Shown here piece after piece: positions 1 through 8,270 of a stretch of DNA of 58,677 bases. Origin of the DNA: Marinobacterium rhizophilum DSM 18822 (GTDB taxonomy: Bacteria > Pseudomonadota > Gammaproteobacteria > Pseudomonadales > Balneatricaceae); NCBI RefSeq assembly GCF_000378045.1, contig NZ_KB899118.1, positions 1 to 58,677 of the forward strand, read 5' to 3'. The notes under the pieces were generated by a model. It was not told the origin of the DNA and made no database searches. It saw only the letters and a program-made list of their open reading frames with translations. Made by a program: the position numbers and the translations under genes. Within the stretch, counting starts at the first letter, position 1. Each line of letters begins with the position of its first letter.

Positions 1-198
1 GCCCGATCCTGGACCTTCAGTCGGATCGACAAGTTTATCCGACGTCGATTGAGAGCGTTACTGCGCAAGCAAGCGAAACGCCCGGGGATGGGTCGGTGTT
101 ATGCCGACCATCGCCGCTGGCCTAATAAGTACTTCGCTGCTGCCGGGCTTTTCACCTTATCCGAAGCTTGGCAGAAGGCGAGCCAATCACGATGTTGA
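1..198 (+). CDS. Group II intron reverse transcriptase/maturase, C-terminal fragment
   Basis: Open from base 1 to a TGA at 196-198, giving 65 residues of the C-terminal domain. It contains RRRLRALLRKQ, then RPGMGRCYADHRRWPN and a stretch ending GLFTLSEAWQKA, a typical ending for intron-encoded proteins that help the intron splice and move. The reverse transcriptase and maturase domains proper lie upstream of the window, so whether the enzyme is intact cannot be judged. Fifteen bases after the stop the RNA domain V begins, the expected layout for an intron protein encoded in domain IV. Confidence 0.85.
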   Translation, partial: ARSWTFSRIDKFIRRRLRALLRKQAKRPGMGRCYADHRRWPNKYFAAAGLFTLSEAWQKASQSRC

Positions 199-212
199 AA
201 CCACCGACTGGA

Positions 213-281
213 GAGCCGTGTGCGGGAGAACCGCATGCACGGTTCGGAGGGCGGGGAGGCCTAAGCCTCTCCGACCCCTAT
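213..281 (+). ncRNA. Group II intron domains V and VI
   Basis: Domain V is about 213-245: GAGCCGTG pairs with CACGGTTC, and the inner arm TGCGG pairs with CCGCA around a GAGAA loop. The AGC at 214-216 corresponds to the catalytic triad. Domain VI follows as a GGGGAGG/CCTCTCC hairpin near 252-272 with an unpaired A on the 3' side, the likely branch point. Structure was read by eye. Confidence 0.8.
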
Positions 282-313
282 CAGGTAATTGTGCGGCCGG
301 TGAAACTCGGCTA

Positions 314-1183
314 TTAAATCCATCTCTCTGCTTCGGCTATCACGGTTTTGGCGCGGTTGGGGATTGGCTTTTTGCGGTGATAACACAGGTAGAGGGTTTC
401 ATTTACCGGATTGGCGAGCGGGTGCACCCGAATCTGCTCGGGCTTTTGGAAAGCGTCCACCGCATGGGCTGGCAGTACGGTAAAGCCCAGCCCCAGGCAC
501 ACCGGCTCCAGGATCAGGTTGATTTGATTTGAAAAGCCGCTCTGGCGGAATTGTTCGGTGTGCTGAAACTCGGGGTAGTTGGCACCCAGCAGCAAACCGG
601 CGTGATGGGCGCCATCGGGATGGTCAATAAACCCCAGCGCCAGCAATGCATCCCAGCTGGGTACCTCGATCTCGGCGGGTGTAACCAGCAGCAGGGCTTC
701 GCGCCCAACGGCGGTACTGCTGACCTCCCCCAGGAAGGATGGCCGTGTCATAAAACCTATATGCACCTCAAAGCCCGCGATGGCCGCCTCAACGCCGGAG
801 TTGGGCCCGAAGCGATAATCGATGGATAGCCCAGGGTGGCGGCGCTGCAACTCAAGCAAATGGGGATAGAGCTTGAGCCCCACGCTGCCCGGCGATATGA
901 GCTTCACCAGCCCCTCGTGCGCGGAATCAGCACAGACCAGTTCTTCCAGATCGAACAGCGAACGAATAATACTGCGCCCTTCGTGGTAGAGCCGCACTCC
1001 TTCGTCGGTCAGGGTGAACTGCTTGCCCTGGCGCAGCAGCAGCGGGCGCCCCAGCTGCTCTTCGAGCTTGCGCACATGCTGGCTCACGCCCGACTGCGTC
1101 ATGTGCAGCTGATCGGCCGTGCGGGTGAAATGCCCGATCTCAACCAACCGGCAGAAACTGTTAAGCCAGACGGGATTAATCAT
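314..1183 (-). CDS. LysR-family transcriptional regulator
   Basis: A 289-residue protein, normal for LysR. The N-terminal winged helix-turn-helix is around residues 15-60 ([20 protein letters not shown], then KLEEQLG), followed by a substrate-binding co-inducer domain from about residue 90. It is divergent from the VOC-family gene at 1276, with 92 bp between the starts containing an AT-rich inverted repeat at 1197-1212. By the usual LysR arrangement it probably controls that neighbour and itself. The ligand cannot be told from sequence. No clear ribosome binding site precedes the start, which was chosen because the HTH begins close to it. Confidence 0.9.
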   Translation of the reverse strand: MINPVWLNSFCRLVEIGHFTRTADQLHMTQSGVSQHVRKLEEQLGRPLLLRQGKQFTLTDEGVRLYHEGRSIIRSLFDLEELVCADSAHEGLVKLISPGSVGLKLYPHLLELQRRHPGLSIDYRFGPNSGVEAAIAGFEVHIGFMTRPSFLGEVSSTAVGREALLLVTPAEIEVPSWDALLALGFIDHPDGAHHAGLLLGANYPEFQHTEQFRQSGFSNQINLILEPVCLGLGFTVLPAHAVDAFQKPEQIRVHPLANPVNETLYLCYHRKKPIPNRAKTVIAEAERWI

Positions 1184-1196
1184 TACAAAAAATACT

Positions 1197-1212
1197 CAAA
1201 TTATAATATTTG
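1197..1212. promoter_or_regulatory. Possible LysR operator between divergent genes
   Basis: CAAAT and ATTTG arms flank a TATAAT core between the LysR gene and the VOC gene. Interrupted dyads of this kind are typical LysR sites, and the TATAAT could be a -10 element. No good -35 was found 17 bp upstream. Confidence 0.4.
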
Positions 1213-1275
1213 ATAATTTTACATAATCAGCCGTGATTTGTAACCTGTGCTGCAACCCAATACAGGAAGCACCCC

Positions 1276-1776
1276 ATGAGTAATCTATACCCGCGCAATT
1301 TCTCCCATATCGGCATATCCGTACCGGACCTCGAAAAAGCCGTCGAGTTTTATACCCAGGTGATGGGCTGGTATCTGATTATGAAGCCCACCGAAATCGT
1401 TGAAGACGACAGCCCCATCGGCGAGATGTGCACCGATGTGTTCGGCAGCAACTGGGACAGATTCCGCATCGCCCACCTTTCAACCGGTGATCGCATAGGC
1501 GTGGAGCTGTTCGAATTCAAGGGTCAGGTTAACCCTGAAAACAATTTTGAATACTGGAAGACCGGCATATTCCACTTCTGTGTGCAGGACCCGAACGTCG
1601 AAGAACTGGCCGAGCGCATAGTCGCCGCTGGCGGCAAAAAACGCATGGAAAAGCCGCGCTACTACTACCCCGGCGAAAAGCCCTACCGCATGATCTATAT
1701 GGAAGATCCGTTTGGAAACATTCTGGAGATATACAGCCACAGCTATGAACTGATCTACGGCGCCGGCGCCTATTAA
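1276..1776 (+). CDS. VOC (glyoxalase/bleomycin resistance/dioxygenase) family protein
   Basis: A 166-residue single vicinal-oxygen-chelate protein. It starts with the first beta strand SHIGISVPDLEKAVEFYTQV. Likely metal ligands are His in SHIGIS, Glu in GVELFEF, His in GIFHFCV and Glu in NILEIYSHSYE, the usual H/E/H/E set for this fold. Ribosome binding site CAGGAAG lies at 1262-1268. It is longer than GloA (about 130 aa) and has a YYYPGEKPYRMIY insertion, so a role in lactoylglutathione metabolism is unlikely. A small-molecule isomerase, lyase or dioxygenase is more probable. Divergence from a LysR gene suggests substrate-induced expression. Confidence 0.85.
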   Translation: MSNLYPRNFSHIGISVPDLEKAVEFYTQVMGWYLIMKPTEIVEDDSPIGEMCTDVFGSNWDRFRIAHLSTGDRIGVELFEFKGQVNPENNFEYWKTGIFHFCVQDPNVEELAERIVAAGGKKRMEKPRYYYPGEKPYRMIYMEDPFGNILEIYSHSYELIYGAGAY

Positions 1777-1810
1777 TCAGATAGCGGGTTGATTATTACG
1801 ACCCAATAGA

Positions 1811-1860
1811 TGAAGCAGGGAAGCTTCATGCTTGAACAGGCTTGCATGCGCAAGCCTGTT
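1811..1860. terminator. Hairpins downstream of the VOC gene
   Basis: Two stem-loops in tandem: TGAAGC/GCTTCA (1811-1828), then a perfect 11-bp stem AACAGGCTTGC/GCAAGCCTGTT with an ATGC loop (1835-1860). There is no strong T-tract, so this is a probable transcript end or mRNA stabiliser rather than a clear intrinsic terminator. Confidence 0.5.
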
Positions 1861-2557
1861 AACCAATAACCAATCACGAATTACCAGCAACCGCAGCAAG
1901 CATTCACCAACCGTGGGCGAAACGCAATGGCAAAACACGGATAGGCACAGGCAACAGACAGGCAAAACGCGAACAGCGGCAGAACAGACAGCGGCAAGCG
2001 ATATCAGCAGCTAGCTAGCGTCAAGGGGATACACCGAGGAAGACTCAGAGGTACAGCTTCACGAAGGTAGTGCCTTTCAGCGAACCAGCATCATGCCAAA
2101 CGTAATAAGAGTTGCACCGTAAATAAGCTTTTCCACGAGTTCGATATCCAAGTGAAATGGGTGCTGCATGTGTGCCATGAGGCCTTTTAGTCCTGTCGGT
2201 TACAGTTAAATTTAAGAAGGTCGGAGCTACGAACTGGGGGTGGCAAATGCCGTCTGGAGCGAGGCGTGTCACGAGTTGAGGCGCGCGATTATAGAGTTTT
2301 TGTGCAGTGCGTCAATAGCCGAAAACAGAAATAGTTGCAAAGAGCGCAAAAATATTCTAGCCAGTAAAAAAACCACTTTCTGTCCTCGTTTTCGAAGCAA
2401 TTTTCGTACCCCTACTGGCCCCTTCCCAGGCGTAATATTCGCCCGCAAGGCAGGCTCATAGAAGTGGCCTGAAGTGGCGCAAACGGACAGTTCACCAGGC
2501 TGCCGCATGACCATACGCACCAGGTAACGCCGCGCCGGGCTTAGCCGCAGAAAGACG
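1861..2557. other. Intergenic stretch without a convincing gene
   Basis: About 700 bp between the VOC gene and the DUF3081 gene. Two short minus-strand frames are open here (2045-2272 with a GTG start; 2269-2565 with a GTG start overlapping the DUF3081 stop). Neither has a recognisable domain. Base composition is mixed, with an AT-rich part at 2280-2400. A structured RNA is possible but I could not identify one. Confidence 0.5.
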
Positions 2558-2809
2558 TCACTCACTCAAGCGCTCTAAGGTTTCCATAAACCTGTCCAGG
2601 TCAGCACTGCGTTCAAAATCAAACTTGTACTTGTTGTGGAAATAGATATATAGCGTCACCCGGCCGTCCGTCATGGAGACCGTATAGCCATCGTATTCGG
2701 CCCGCGCCGTCACGCCATCCAGCACGTGACCCTCTGCGCCTTTCTCGCCGCGCTGCGTAATGCGATTGAACGCCTTGAGCGCCGAGACCACACTGAATCG
2801 ATGTTCCAT
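2558..2809 (-). CDS. DUF3081-family protein
   Basis: An 83-residue protein starting at the ATG at 2807-2809. It carries the pattern LDGVTARAEYDGYTVSMTDG, then VTLYIYFHNKYKFDF, typical of the small gammaproteobacterial family DUF3081, whose function is unknown. It lies 8 bp downstream of the DCC-family gene on the same strand, so the two are probably co-transcribed. The same frame is open upstream to 3091, but that extension overlaps the DCC gene and looks non-coding. Confidence 0.75.
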   Translation of the reverse strand: MEHRFSVVSALKAFNRITQRGEKGAEGHVLDGVTARAEYDGYTVSMTDGRVTLYIYFHNKYKFDFERSADLDRFMETLERLSE

Positions 2810-2817
2810 AACCCGCC

Positions 2818-3183
2818 CTACGGTAGTTGACAGCCCTTGTTCATGCGGCGCCTGAAACGCCAGCGGGCAAAATGCAGATAGGCCCATTGCAGCGCTGGCA
2901 GCAGACATAAAAAACCCACCAGTTTCGCCAGCCATCGATAGCCCGGCAGCCGCTGCCAGATCATCATGAAGTTGGCCGCCCCCGTAACCAGACGTCCGTC
3001 CTCGTCCAGGCCGTGCAGCACCGCCATGGCATCCAGGTAATCCACACCCACCGACGCCAGCCTGTTCGAATCCGCAACAATGTCCACCCACTCGATCAGC
3101 TGACGAGTATCGAGCCGCCGGTAGTGCGCAATCTCGCGGCGACAGAGGCCGCAGCTGCCATCATAAAAAATTACGGGTTTCAT
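2818..3183 (-). CDS. DCC-family (DUF393) thiol-disulfide oxidoreductase-like protein
   Basis: A 121-residue protein starting MKPVIFYDGSCGLCRRE. The DGSCGLC motif near residues 8-14 is the hallmark of the DCC family, proteins with a thioredoxin-like CxxC centre and no well-established substrate. A hydrophobic segment near residues 82-97 may associate with membrane. An upstream GTG at 3204 would add seven residues; the ATG is preferred because the conserved strand begins at once after it. The ribosome binding site is weak (runs of C on the coding strand). Confidence 0.8.
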   Translation of the reverse strand: MKPVIFYDGSCGLCRREIAHYRRLDTRQLIEWVDIVADSNRLASVGVDYLDAMAVLHGLDEDGRLVTGAANFMMIWQRLPGYRWLAKLVGFLCLLPALQWAYLHFARWRFRRRMNKGCQLP

Positions 3184-3831
3184 GGGGGGGCTATACGGGG
3201 GCACGGGGGGGATTGGTTCACTGGGCAGGGTCCGGATGCTGTTGAATGAATGGCTGTAAACGGCCCGGAATGAGGTTATTGGATCGCACCGGTTCCGCCC
3301 AGCTTCTGCTCGAAGGTGCTCGCAGATAAATGAAGGCCGTTCTGATTGTTCTGTACGGCGTAGCCTGATTCACGGTTGAAGCTTGCGGCGGTCGTATGAA
3401 GTCGCGCCCCGCGACGAAGCCTTTCCGCTGGGCTCTGACCGCATTTGGCGGCGCGACAGCCCCGCCTCGCCCGCTCGGGCCGGGCCGGACCGGGCCTGAG
3501 CGTCGTTACTCCCGCTTTCCGGAGAAGGCGCATGGCAGCACCCCGGCCGTCAAGGATTACCGACCGCTCAGCTTCCACGGGCCTGCGCACCTGTGAAGCC
3601 CGCATGCTGAGAGTACGGGAGCAGGATCGAAAGTTATCGATGGATGAACGGCCGAACGAGGTCAACATGCCCCGCAGCGGGGTCGAGGTCGCGGCTTTGC
3701 GCAAGGTAGTGGGTTCGCTGGCCACCCGCTGATTCTGCCGTTTCTTTATTCCCCCATGGGTCGGCCATCAATCGACATTGGGCCGTACGGGGCTATGCTG
3801 AAAATGAACCCGAAAACGCGGAGGCAACCCC
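3184..3831. other. GC-rich intergenic stretch with one REP-like palindrome
   Basis: Roughly 650 bp upstream of the phosphoribosyltransferase. It includes a REP-like core at 3401-3415 in the context GAAGTCGCG...CGCGACGAAGCCTTT, and a GC-rich inverted segment around 3470-3505. An open frame ending at 3732 has no recognisable domain. No promoter stands out. Confidence 0.5.
3401..3415. repeat. REP-like palindrome, copy 1
   Basis: GTCGCG-CCC-CGCGAC, flanked downstream by GAAGCCTTTCCGCTG. This is the same core and flank as five other copies in the window (6665, 11102, 12840, 12968, 13095); orientation is opposite to the last four. Confidence 0.75.
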
Positions 3832-4470
3832 ATGATGTTCAAGAACCGCCAGGATGCCGGCCGGCAACTGGCGAAGGCTCTGGAGAAATACAGGGGCCAG
3901 GACGCCGTCGTCTTTCCCCTGCCCCGGGGCGGCGTCACGCTCGGTGTGGAAGTCGCCCGCGCGCTGTCCCTGCCGCTCGACCTGATCGTACCGCGCAAGA
4001 TCGGACACCCAGGCAATCCCGAGTACGCGATCTGCGCCCTCGCCGAGGATGGCGAGCTGATCTGCAATTCGGCAGAAGCCGACAATGTGGACCCGCAGTG
4101 GCTGCGAGAACAGGTCGACAGCGAACACCGCGAAGCCGTACGCAGGCGTGAGCACTACATGCGCGGCCGGCCGCCGCAACCGCTGGATGGCCGGATCGCG
4201 ATACTGGTCGATGACGGCATCGCCACCGGCCTGACCATGCAGGCAGCCATCCACGATATCCGTCACCGCGGCGCCAGCCGCATCGTCGTCGCCATACCGG
4301 TCGTGCCGTGGGAAACCTTCGAGTCCCTCAAGGCCGACGTCGACGACGTGGTCGCCCTTGATGCCCCGCTGCTCTACCGTGGCGCAGTCGGTGCCTACTA
4401 CGAGGAGTTCGGCCAGGTAGAAGATGCCGAAGTGCTGGCACTGCTCGATGCGCTGCACCCGCCCGCATAA
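3832..4470 (+). CDS. Phosphoribosyltransferase-family protein
   Basis: A 212-residue protein with a type I phosphoribosyltransferase fold. The PRPP-binding loop is ILVDDGIATGLTM near residues 124-136; an N-terminal PLPRGGVTLGVEVA segment (residues 29-42) forms another conserved PRTase loop. Proteins of this length and pattern are usually stand-alone PRTases of unknown substrate, distinct from hpt, apt or pyrE. The ribosome binding site GGAGG at 3820-3824 serves either of two adjacent ATG codons (3832 or 3835). It stands apart from any operon, 100 bp upstream of the YbaK-type gene. Confidence 0.85.
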   Translation: MMFKNRQDAGRQLAKALEKYRGQDAVVFPLPRGGVTLGVEVARALSLPLDLIVPRKIGHPGNPEYAICALAEDGELICNSAEADNVDPQWLREQVDSEHREAVRRREHYMRGRPPQPLDGRIAILVDDGIATGLTMQAAIHDIRHRGASRIVVAIPVVPWETFESLKADVDDVVALDAPLLYRGAVGAYYEEFGQVEDAEVLALLDALHPPA

Positions 4471-4570
4471 TTGCGCGCCAGGGCGCCGGGCGGATGCCGA
4501 TGGACTATGCTGAGAAATGCAGATAAACCTGCGGCAATCCGAGTCCGATTATTCGGGGGAGGTTAGCACT

Positions 4571-5035
4571 ATGTCCATTTCACCGACCGTGCAGATATAT
4601 CTGGATCGCCAGCATGTCCCCTACCACACGCTGCATCATGCCTATGCGGAAACCATGATGAGGTCGGCCATCGCCGCGCAGCTGCCTGCGCGCCAGGTCG
4701 CCAAGGGCGTCGTACTCAAGGACGATGAAGGTTTCGTGATGGCAGTGGTTCCGTCGGATCGCATGGTGGATATCGACGCCATCAATCGCAGCATGAACCG
4801 GCTGCTCGAACCCGCATCGCAACAGGACGTCAAGATCCTCTTTCGTGACTGCAACCAGGGCGCGGTCCCGTCACTGGGACAGGCCTACAACATGCCGGTC
4901 ATCTGGGACGATGCGCTGGCACAGGAAGAAGACTGCTATTTCGAATGCGGTGACCATACCGACCTGATTCGCCTGGACAAGTCCTCGTTCGAGAAGGTCA
5001 TGCACAGCTATCCGCACGGTGTCATCAGCCACTGA
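4571..5035 (+). CDS. YbaK/EbsC-type aminoacyl-tRNA deacylase-like protein
   Basis: A 154-residue single-domain protein of the YbaK/ProX family, which hydrolyses mischarged aminoacyl-tRNA in trans. Conserved features include the N-terminal YLDRQHVPYHTLHH, the central QVAKGVVLKDDEGFVMAVVPSD (with the Lys found in the active-site region) and the later LGQAYNMPVIWD. Start at 4571 is supported by a strong GGGGGAGG at 4555-4562; a longer frame from 4517 adds residues without similarity. The tRNA specificity is not clear. An intrinsic terminator follows at 5057. Confidence 0.85.
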   Translation: MSISPTVQIYLDRQHVPYHTLHHAYAETMMRSAIAAQLPARQVAKGVVLKDDEGFVMAVVPSDRMVDIDAINRSMNRLLEPASQQDVKILFRDCNQGAVPSLGQAYNMPVIWDDALAQEEDCYFECGDHTDLIRLDKSSFEKVMHSYPHGVISH

Positions 5036-5056
5036 ACGCAGTCAGACTGCGCTCGA

Positions 5057-5085
5057 AACGGCGCCTACCAGGGCGCCGTTTTTTT
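5057..5085 (+). terminator. Intrinsic terminator after the YbaK-type gene
   Basis: AACGGCGCC pairs with GGCGCCGTT around a short TACCAG loop, followed by seven T. This is a canonical rho-independent terminator. Confidence 0.9.
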
Positions 5086-5240
5086 AGCACCGCCCGCACG
5101 CCAGGACGTTCGAGCCCTCGTCTCACGAAACGGCCAGCCGCACGCAGCATGTCGAAACGCTGCGGACCTGAGCCCGTAGCGAATGCCCGGGCTCACAGGG
5201 CCAACGGGCGCCGGGTATCGGGGCCCTATCGAGCGGGCGT

Positions 5241-6269
5241 TCAGCCGGAGCGCCCCAGCAGCGTCAGGTAATCGAGCACGTCGAACACGCGGCCGACATA
5301 CTTCTCCCGCAGCTGGAACTCGGCGCCATGATCCTGCTTCAGGTCCTGCCGGATGGCCTGCAGCAGCTTGCGCAGACGGCGCCGGTGCACGCCGAAGCGG
5401 GCCTGCAGCGGATCGGTCAGGATACCGATGAAGGTGGACACGAACGCCATTACCACCACCATGGCGGCGATAACGGCCAGCAGCGTCGGCAACGACGGGG
5501 TCACCGGCACCAGCGCATAAAAGTAGGACCCGGCCACGGGCCCCAGCCAGAAACTCGATACCGCGGCGTACTTGGCCACCGAGGCGGCAATAGCGCTGCC
5601 GGCACTGAGACTGCCGAAAGAGGCCTGCCCCAGCGCCAGCTGGCTGGACAGCAGCACCACGACATTGCCGGCGAACTCTGCCGTACCGGTACGCGAAGCG
5701 CCGTACTCGGCCAGTTTCAGCTCAAGCTGACGCCGAAAGGCCGGGTTCTGCTGTCGCCCCGCAGCAGCGTGCAGCCTGGCGTCGATAAGACCGGCCAGCG
5801 CCGGGTCCTTGAGAATTTCGTCCATCAGGGCATCCTTGCGGCTTTCACGCACGCCGTCCCGATGCGGCAGCTCCAGCAGCTCCGTCACCACCAGCCAGCC
5901 GACCTGGCGATCCAGGTTGGTGGTCAGGCCGCAGGGTACCCTGTTCAGGGCCGCCGCCACACCGGCAAACCCCGCCAGCCCGGCCAGTTGCCCCAGCAAA
6001 AAGAGCACCAGCCGTGCAACCGACCAGATGATGTTCAGCGGCACCCGGACCAGATCCCAGCCAAGCGCATGGGCATGCAGCCTGAGACTCCCCCTGATGG
6101 AATAATGATGCCGCACGAAGCGCCCGACCCGGTTTTCCCGGGCGGCCATATAGCGATCGATGGCCCGGCTCACGGCCTCTTCGACGATCTGCTCATAGCC
6201 CTGCGCGCGCGCTTGCGGTGCCTGGTGCGATGCGGCCCCTGCAGGACCTGCTGTATGCAGCGAACTCAC
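5241..6269 (-). CDS. Uncharacterised multi-pass membrane protein
   Basis: A 342-residue protein I do not recognise by function. It has an Ala-rich N-terminus, a basic segment (RENRVGRFVRHHYSIRGS), then hydrophobic stretches near residues 80-105 (SVARLVLFLLGQLAGLAGFA), 200-260 and 265-285 (LLAVIAAMVVVMAFVSTFIG). A charged C-terminal region follows (HRRRLRKLLQAIRQDLKQDH). At least four membrane segments are likely. It is convergent with the YbaK-type gene and alone on its strand. No signature residues of transport or catalysis were seen. Confidence 0.7.
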   Translation of the reverse strand: MSSLHTAGPAGAASHQAPQARAQGYEQIVEEAVSRAIDRYMAARENRVGRFVRHHYSIRGSLRLHAHALGWDLVRVPLNIIWSVARLVLFLLGQLAGLAGFAGVAAALNRVPCGLTTNLDRQVGWLVVTELLELPHRDGVRESRKDALMDEILKDPALAGLIDARLHAAAGRQQNPAFRRQLELKLAEYGASRTGTAEFAGNVVVLLSSQLALGQASFGSLSAGSAIAASVAKYAAVSSFWLGPVAGSYFYALVPVTPSLPTLLAVIAAMVVVMAFVSTFIGILTDPLQARFGVHRRRLRKLLQAIRQDLKQDHGAEFQLREKYVGRVFDVLDYLTLLGRSG

Positions 6270-6582
6270 GTCGATCCCCCGGCTTCTCGGTGTTCAATGT
6301 GTATTGGGCAGGCTCGGCGCTGCCGGATGAGGTTTTCATCCACATCCGGCGTAAAGGTACCACAGCAACTGCAGCCACATCATGTTCACCCGCATCCAAT
6401 GGCTCACCGGATGCGAAGCGGCGTCAGGCGCCGAATGTGTGCTGATCCCCACCTGCAAATACTGACCGTGAACAAACACAACCCGTCGGTTTGGACGCGT
6501 AACGCATCCAGATCTACCGGCTCAGACAGATAAAACGCAATGACGGATTGGCTGCTTGCCCGCCGGCTTATGGCCATGGATC

Positions 6583-6627
6583 GCGGAAGGCCGCCCCACG
6601 GAGGGCCGCCCCGCGGAAGGCCGCCCT
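6583..6627. repeat. Three tandem 15-bp repeats
   Basis: Three head-to-tail copies of GCGGAAGGCCGCCCC with one or two changes per copy, next to a REP-like element. Confidence 0.75.
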
Positions 6628-6664
6628 GATAGTTCTGTAGTGCGATGCCATGGTGCCCGTAGGA

Positions 6665-6679
6665 GTCGCGCCCCGCGAC
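6665..6679. repeat. REP-like palindrome, copy 2
   Basis: GTCGCG-CCC-CGCGAC preceded by GTAGGA and followed by GAAGCCTTTCGCTGCGCTCTG, the same flanks as the other copies; same orientation as copy 1. Confidence 0.8.
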
Positions 6680-7190
6680 GAAGCCTTTCGCTGCGCTCTG
6701 CCCTCGCCGGCTTCATAAGGGGGACCGGAGCCGCGCTGAAATTTGGTTGCCAATCTGATGGTCTGGGCTCAATTGCCTGTACAGAAGCCTTACCCCGTTG
6801 TACCTTTCATTAGCCTGTCAGCATTTAGTTGATAAACAGCAGACGGGCCAAGCAGGCATCGCAGCGGATGCGCCCTGCAACCAAACACCGCCCGGCGCAC
6901 CTTGCTGCAAGAAAAAAGAGCCAAGAGACAGGCGCCCAGGCAAACGTACCACCGACAATCGTCAGCTGAGCATGGAAGCCAGTCTGGGTGACCTCACCCC
7001 CTCTATCCCTTCTATATTCCCCTGACCTGCACACACCACCACTCGCATTCCGTCACAGGGCGGGCGGTAGCGTGGCTTTTCGATCTGATGGCAAGTGGTG
7101 ATGCGTGATCTGACCCTATTATTGTGTCAGAAGGCAAAAGACAAGACCTGACCGTATGACTCACGATGTTTCTGCCATAAGGAGGATAGA

Positions 7191-7811
7191 ATGTCGGACA
7201 TAACGCTAAACTTCATCAATAAATCCAATGATCAAAACAACTCTGAATTTGTAATATTTTCCAAGAATACTTTCGGCGGCTCTGATTACAGCTCAGTTGC
7301 CTGGAAGGTGATTCGAAATCTTGGTACAGGTGACACTCACCAATTTGTATACCCAAGCAATTTTTCCGTTTCTGTCGAAGACAACTATGGAAATTACACG
7401 CCACAGTTGAAGGCGAACCCGGGAGACCTTTTTGCCATGGTCAAGGACCAAACGGGTGACGTGATAAAACATCTAGGGACAGGAAATTATGGGAATGCAT
7501 TCAAGGTCGAAAACCGCCTTGAGCAAGGCTCCATAAAAGCGAAGATTTACAAAGATGGAAAGTTATTCAACTCAAGCCCCAGTTTGGCTCCAGACCAAAA
7601 AGTCACATTTGAATTAGATCCTGTAATTTGCATAAGTGCTGTTTCGCATATTCAGGAAGGTGACGCTATAGAATCTGCGGCCGTTTCTTCGAAACCTTCT
7701 GAAATATCTTTATTGGGAATTAAGTCTGCCGATATTGTTGTTACCGGTGGTGGGCCTGGCAACGCTGCTGAGCCGTTCAAGTTTGAATTGGACAACGTGG
7801 TTGAATCCTGA
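7191..7811 (+). CDS. Uncharacterised protein of a widespread beta-rich family
   Basis: A 206-residue protein without signal peptide or membrane segment. It begins SDITLNFINKSNDQNNSEF and ends with VVTGGGPGNAAEPFKFELDNVV. I recall similar uncharacterised proteins with the same start and a conserved C-terminal SLLGIxSADIVxTGGGPG block in diverse bacteria, sometimes misnamed as ring-opening dioxygenases. No metal site or catalytic motif is evident. The start has a strong AAGGAGG about 7 bp upstream. The gene is clearly more AT-rich than its GC-rich flanks and stands next to an integrase remnant, suggesting horizontal acquisition. Confidence 0.75.
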   Translation: MSDITLNFINKSNDQNNSEFVIFSKNTFGGSDYSSVAWKVIRNLGTGDTHQFVYPSNFSVSVEDNYGNYTPQLKANPGDLFAMVKDQTGDVIKHLGTGNYGNAFKVENRLEQGSIKAKIYKDGKLFNSSPSLAPDQKVTFELDPVICISAVSHIQEGDAIESAAVSSKPSEISLLGIKSADIVVTGGGPGNAAEPFKFELDNVVES

Positions 7812-7815
7812 GTTT

Positions 7816-8130
7816 TCACCGGATCCCGGTATGTTCGGACCCGACAGGATTGCCCAACGCCTCACAGACGCGATTCAGGACGTCCCTGCGCCGCTCTCCG
7901 TCCTTCAGATGGCTGCCATGCAGCTTGAACCACTCGTCGATCAGCTGGGACAGACGCCGCCGGTCGGCCTTCTTCGGCTCCCAGTCCGGGCCCTGGGCAT
8001 GCTGTGCCCTTAACCAGGCCTCCCAGCGCTTGCCCTCGGCCTTGGTCTTGAACGTCTTGCGGTATCGGGGGCAGGAGTGTCCGATATGGATATCGAACTT
8101 CCAGCCGCTGTCGGTCTTGGTGATAGCCAT
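7816..8130 (-). pseudogene. Phage-type tyrosine integrase, N-terminal remnant
   Basis: The 104-residue frame starts MAITKTDSGWKFDI and contains RYRKTFKTKAEGKRWEAWLR and ADRRRLSQLIDEWFKLHG, the arm-type DNA-binding domain and the start of the core-binding domain of phage integrases. After ALGNPV the frame runs into unrelated residues and stops; the catalytic domain with its R-H-R-Y residues is missing. It is therefore a truncated relic, joined tail-to-tail with the gene at 7191. An AGGAGG lies about 24 bp upstream of the ATG, too far to be a normal ribosome binding site. Confidence 0.75.
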
Positions 8131-8270
8131 GAAGCACCAATTAGATGATATAATTTCCTCCTAAATTGAGAACTCTAGACTCTATCACATTAGATTAAAC
8201 TAAAATCCCATATTAGCTTTTAGCTTGATTTTTCCAACTAGCGTGCTTATAGAGTATAAACAGGGACAGT

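Larger units (their letters stand above)
1..281 (+). mobile_element. Group II intron, 3' part
   Basis: The window opens inside a bacterial group II intron. The C-terminal codons of its reverse transcriptase/maturase are followed by the structural RNA domains V and VI; the 3' splice boundary is probably near 281, after CCCCTAT. The 5' part lies outside the window. The intron sits about 30 bp beyond the stop codon of the convergent LysR gene, so it does not interrupt a coding region here. The precise 3' end is inferred. Confidence 0.85.
6270..7190. other. Intergenic stretch with short tandem repeat and REP element
   Basis: About 920 bp without a supported gene. It holds a 15-bp tandem repeat (6583-6627), a REP-like palindrome (6665-6679), and a region up to 7140 where nothing stands out. 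The ribosome binding site of the next gene is at 7180-7187. Confidence 0.6.

Noticed and set aside
2045-2272. 75-codon minus-strand frame with GTG start
   Set aside because: No recognisable domain and no ribosome binding site; reported only as part of the intergenic note.
2269-2565. 98-codon minus-strand frame overlapping the DUF3081 stop
   Set aside because: The GTG start overlap could mean coupling, but the protein resembles no family and its C-terminus crosses an AT-rich non-coding stretch.
3445-3732. 95-codon plus-strand frame upstream of the phosphoribosyltransferase
   Set aside because: Composition is driven by GC-rich repeats at its start; no domain and no ribosome binding site.
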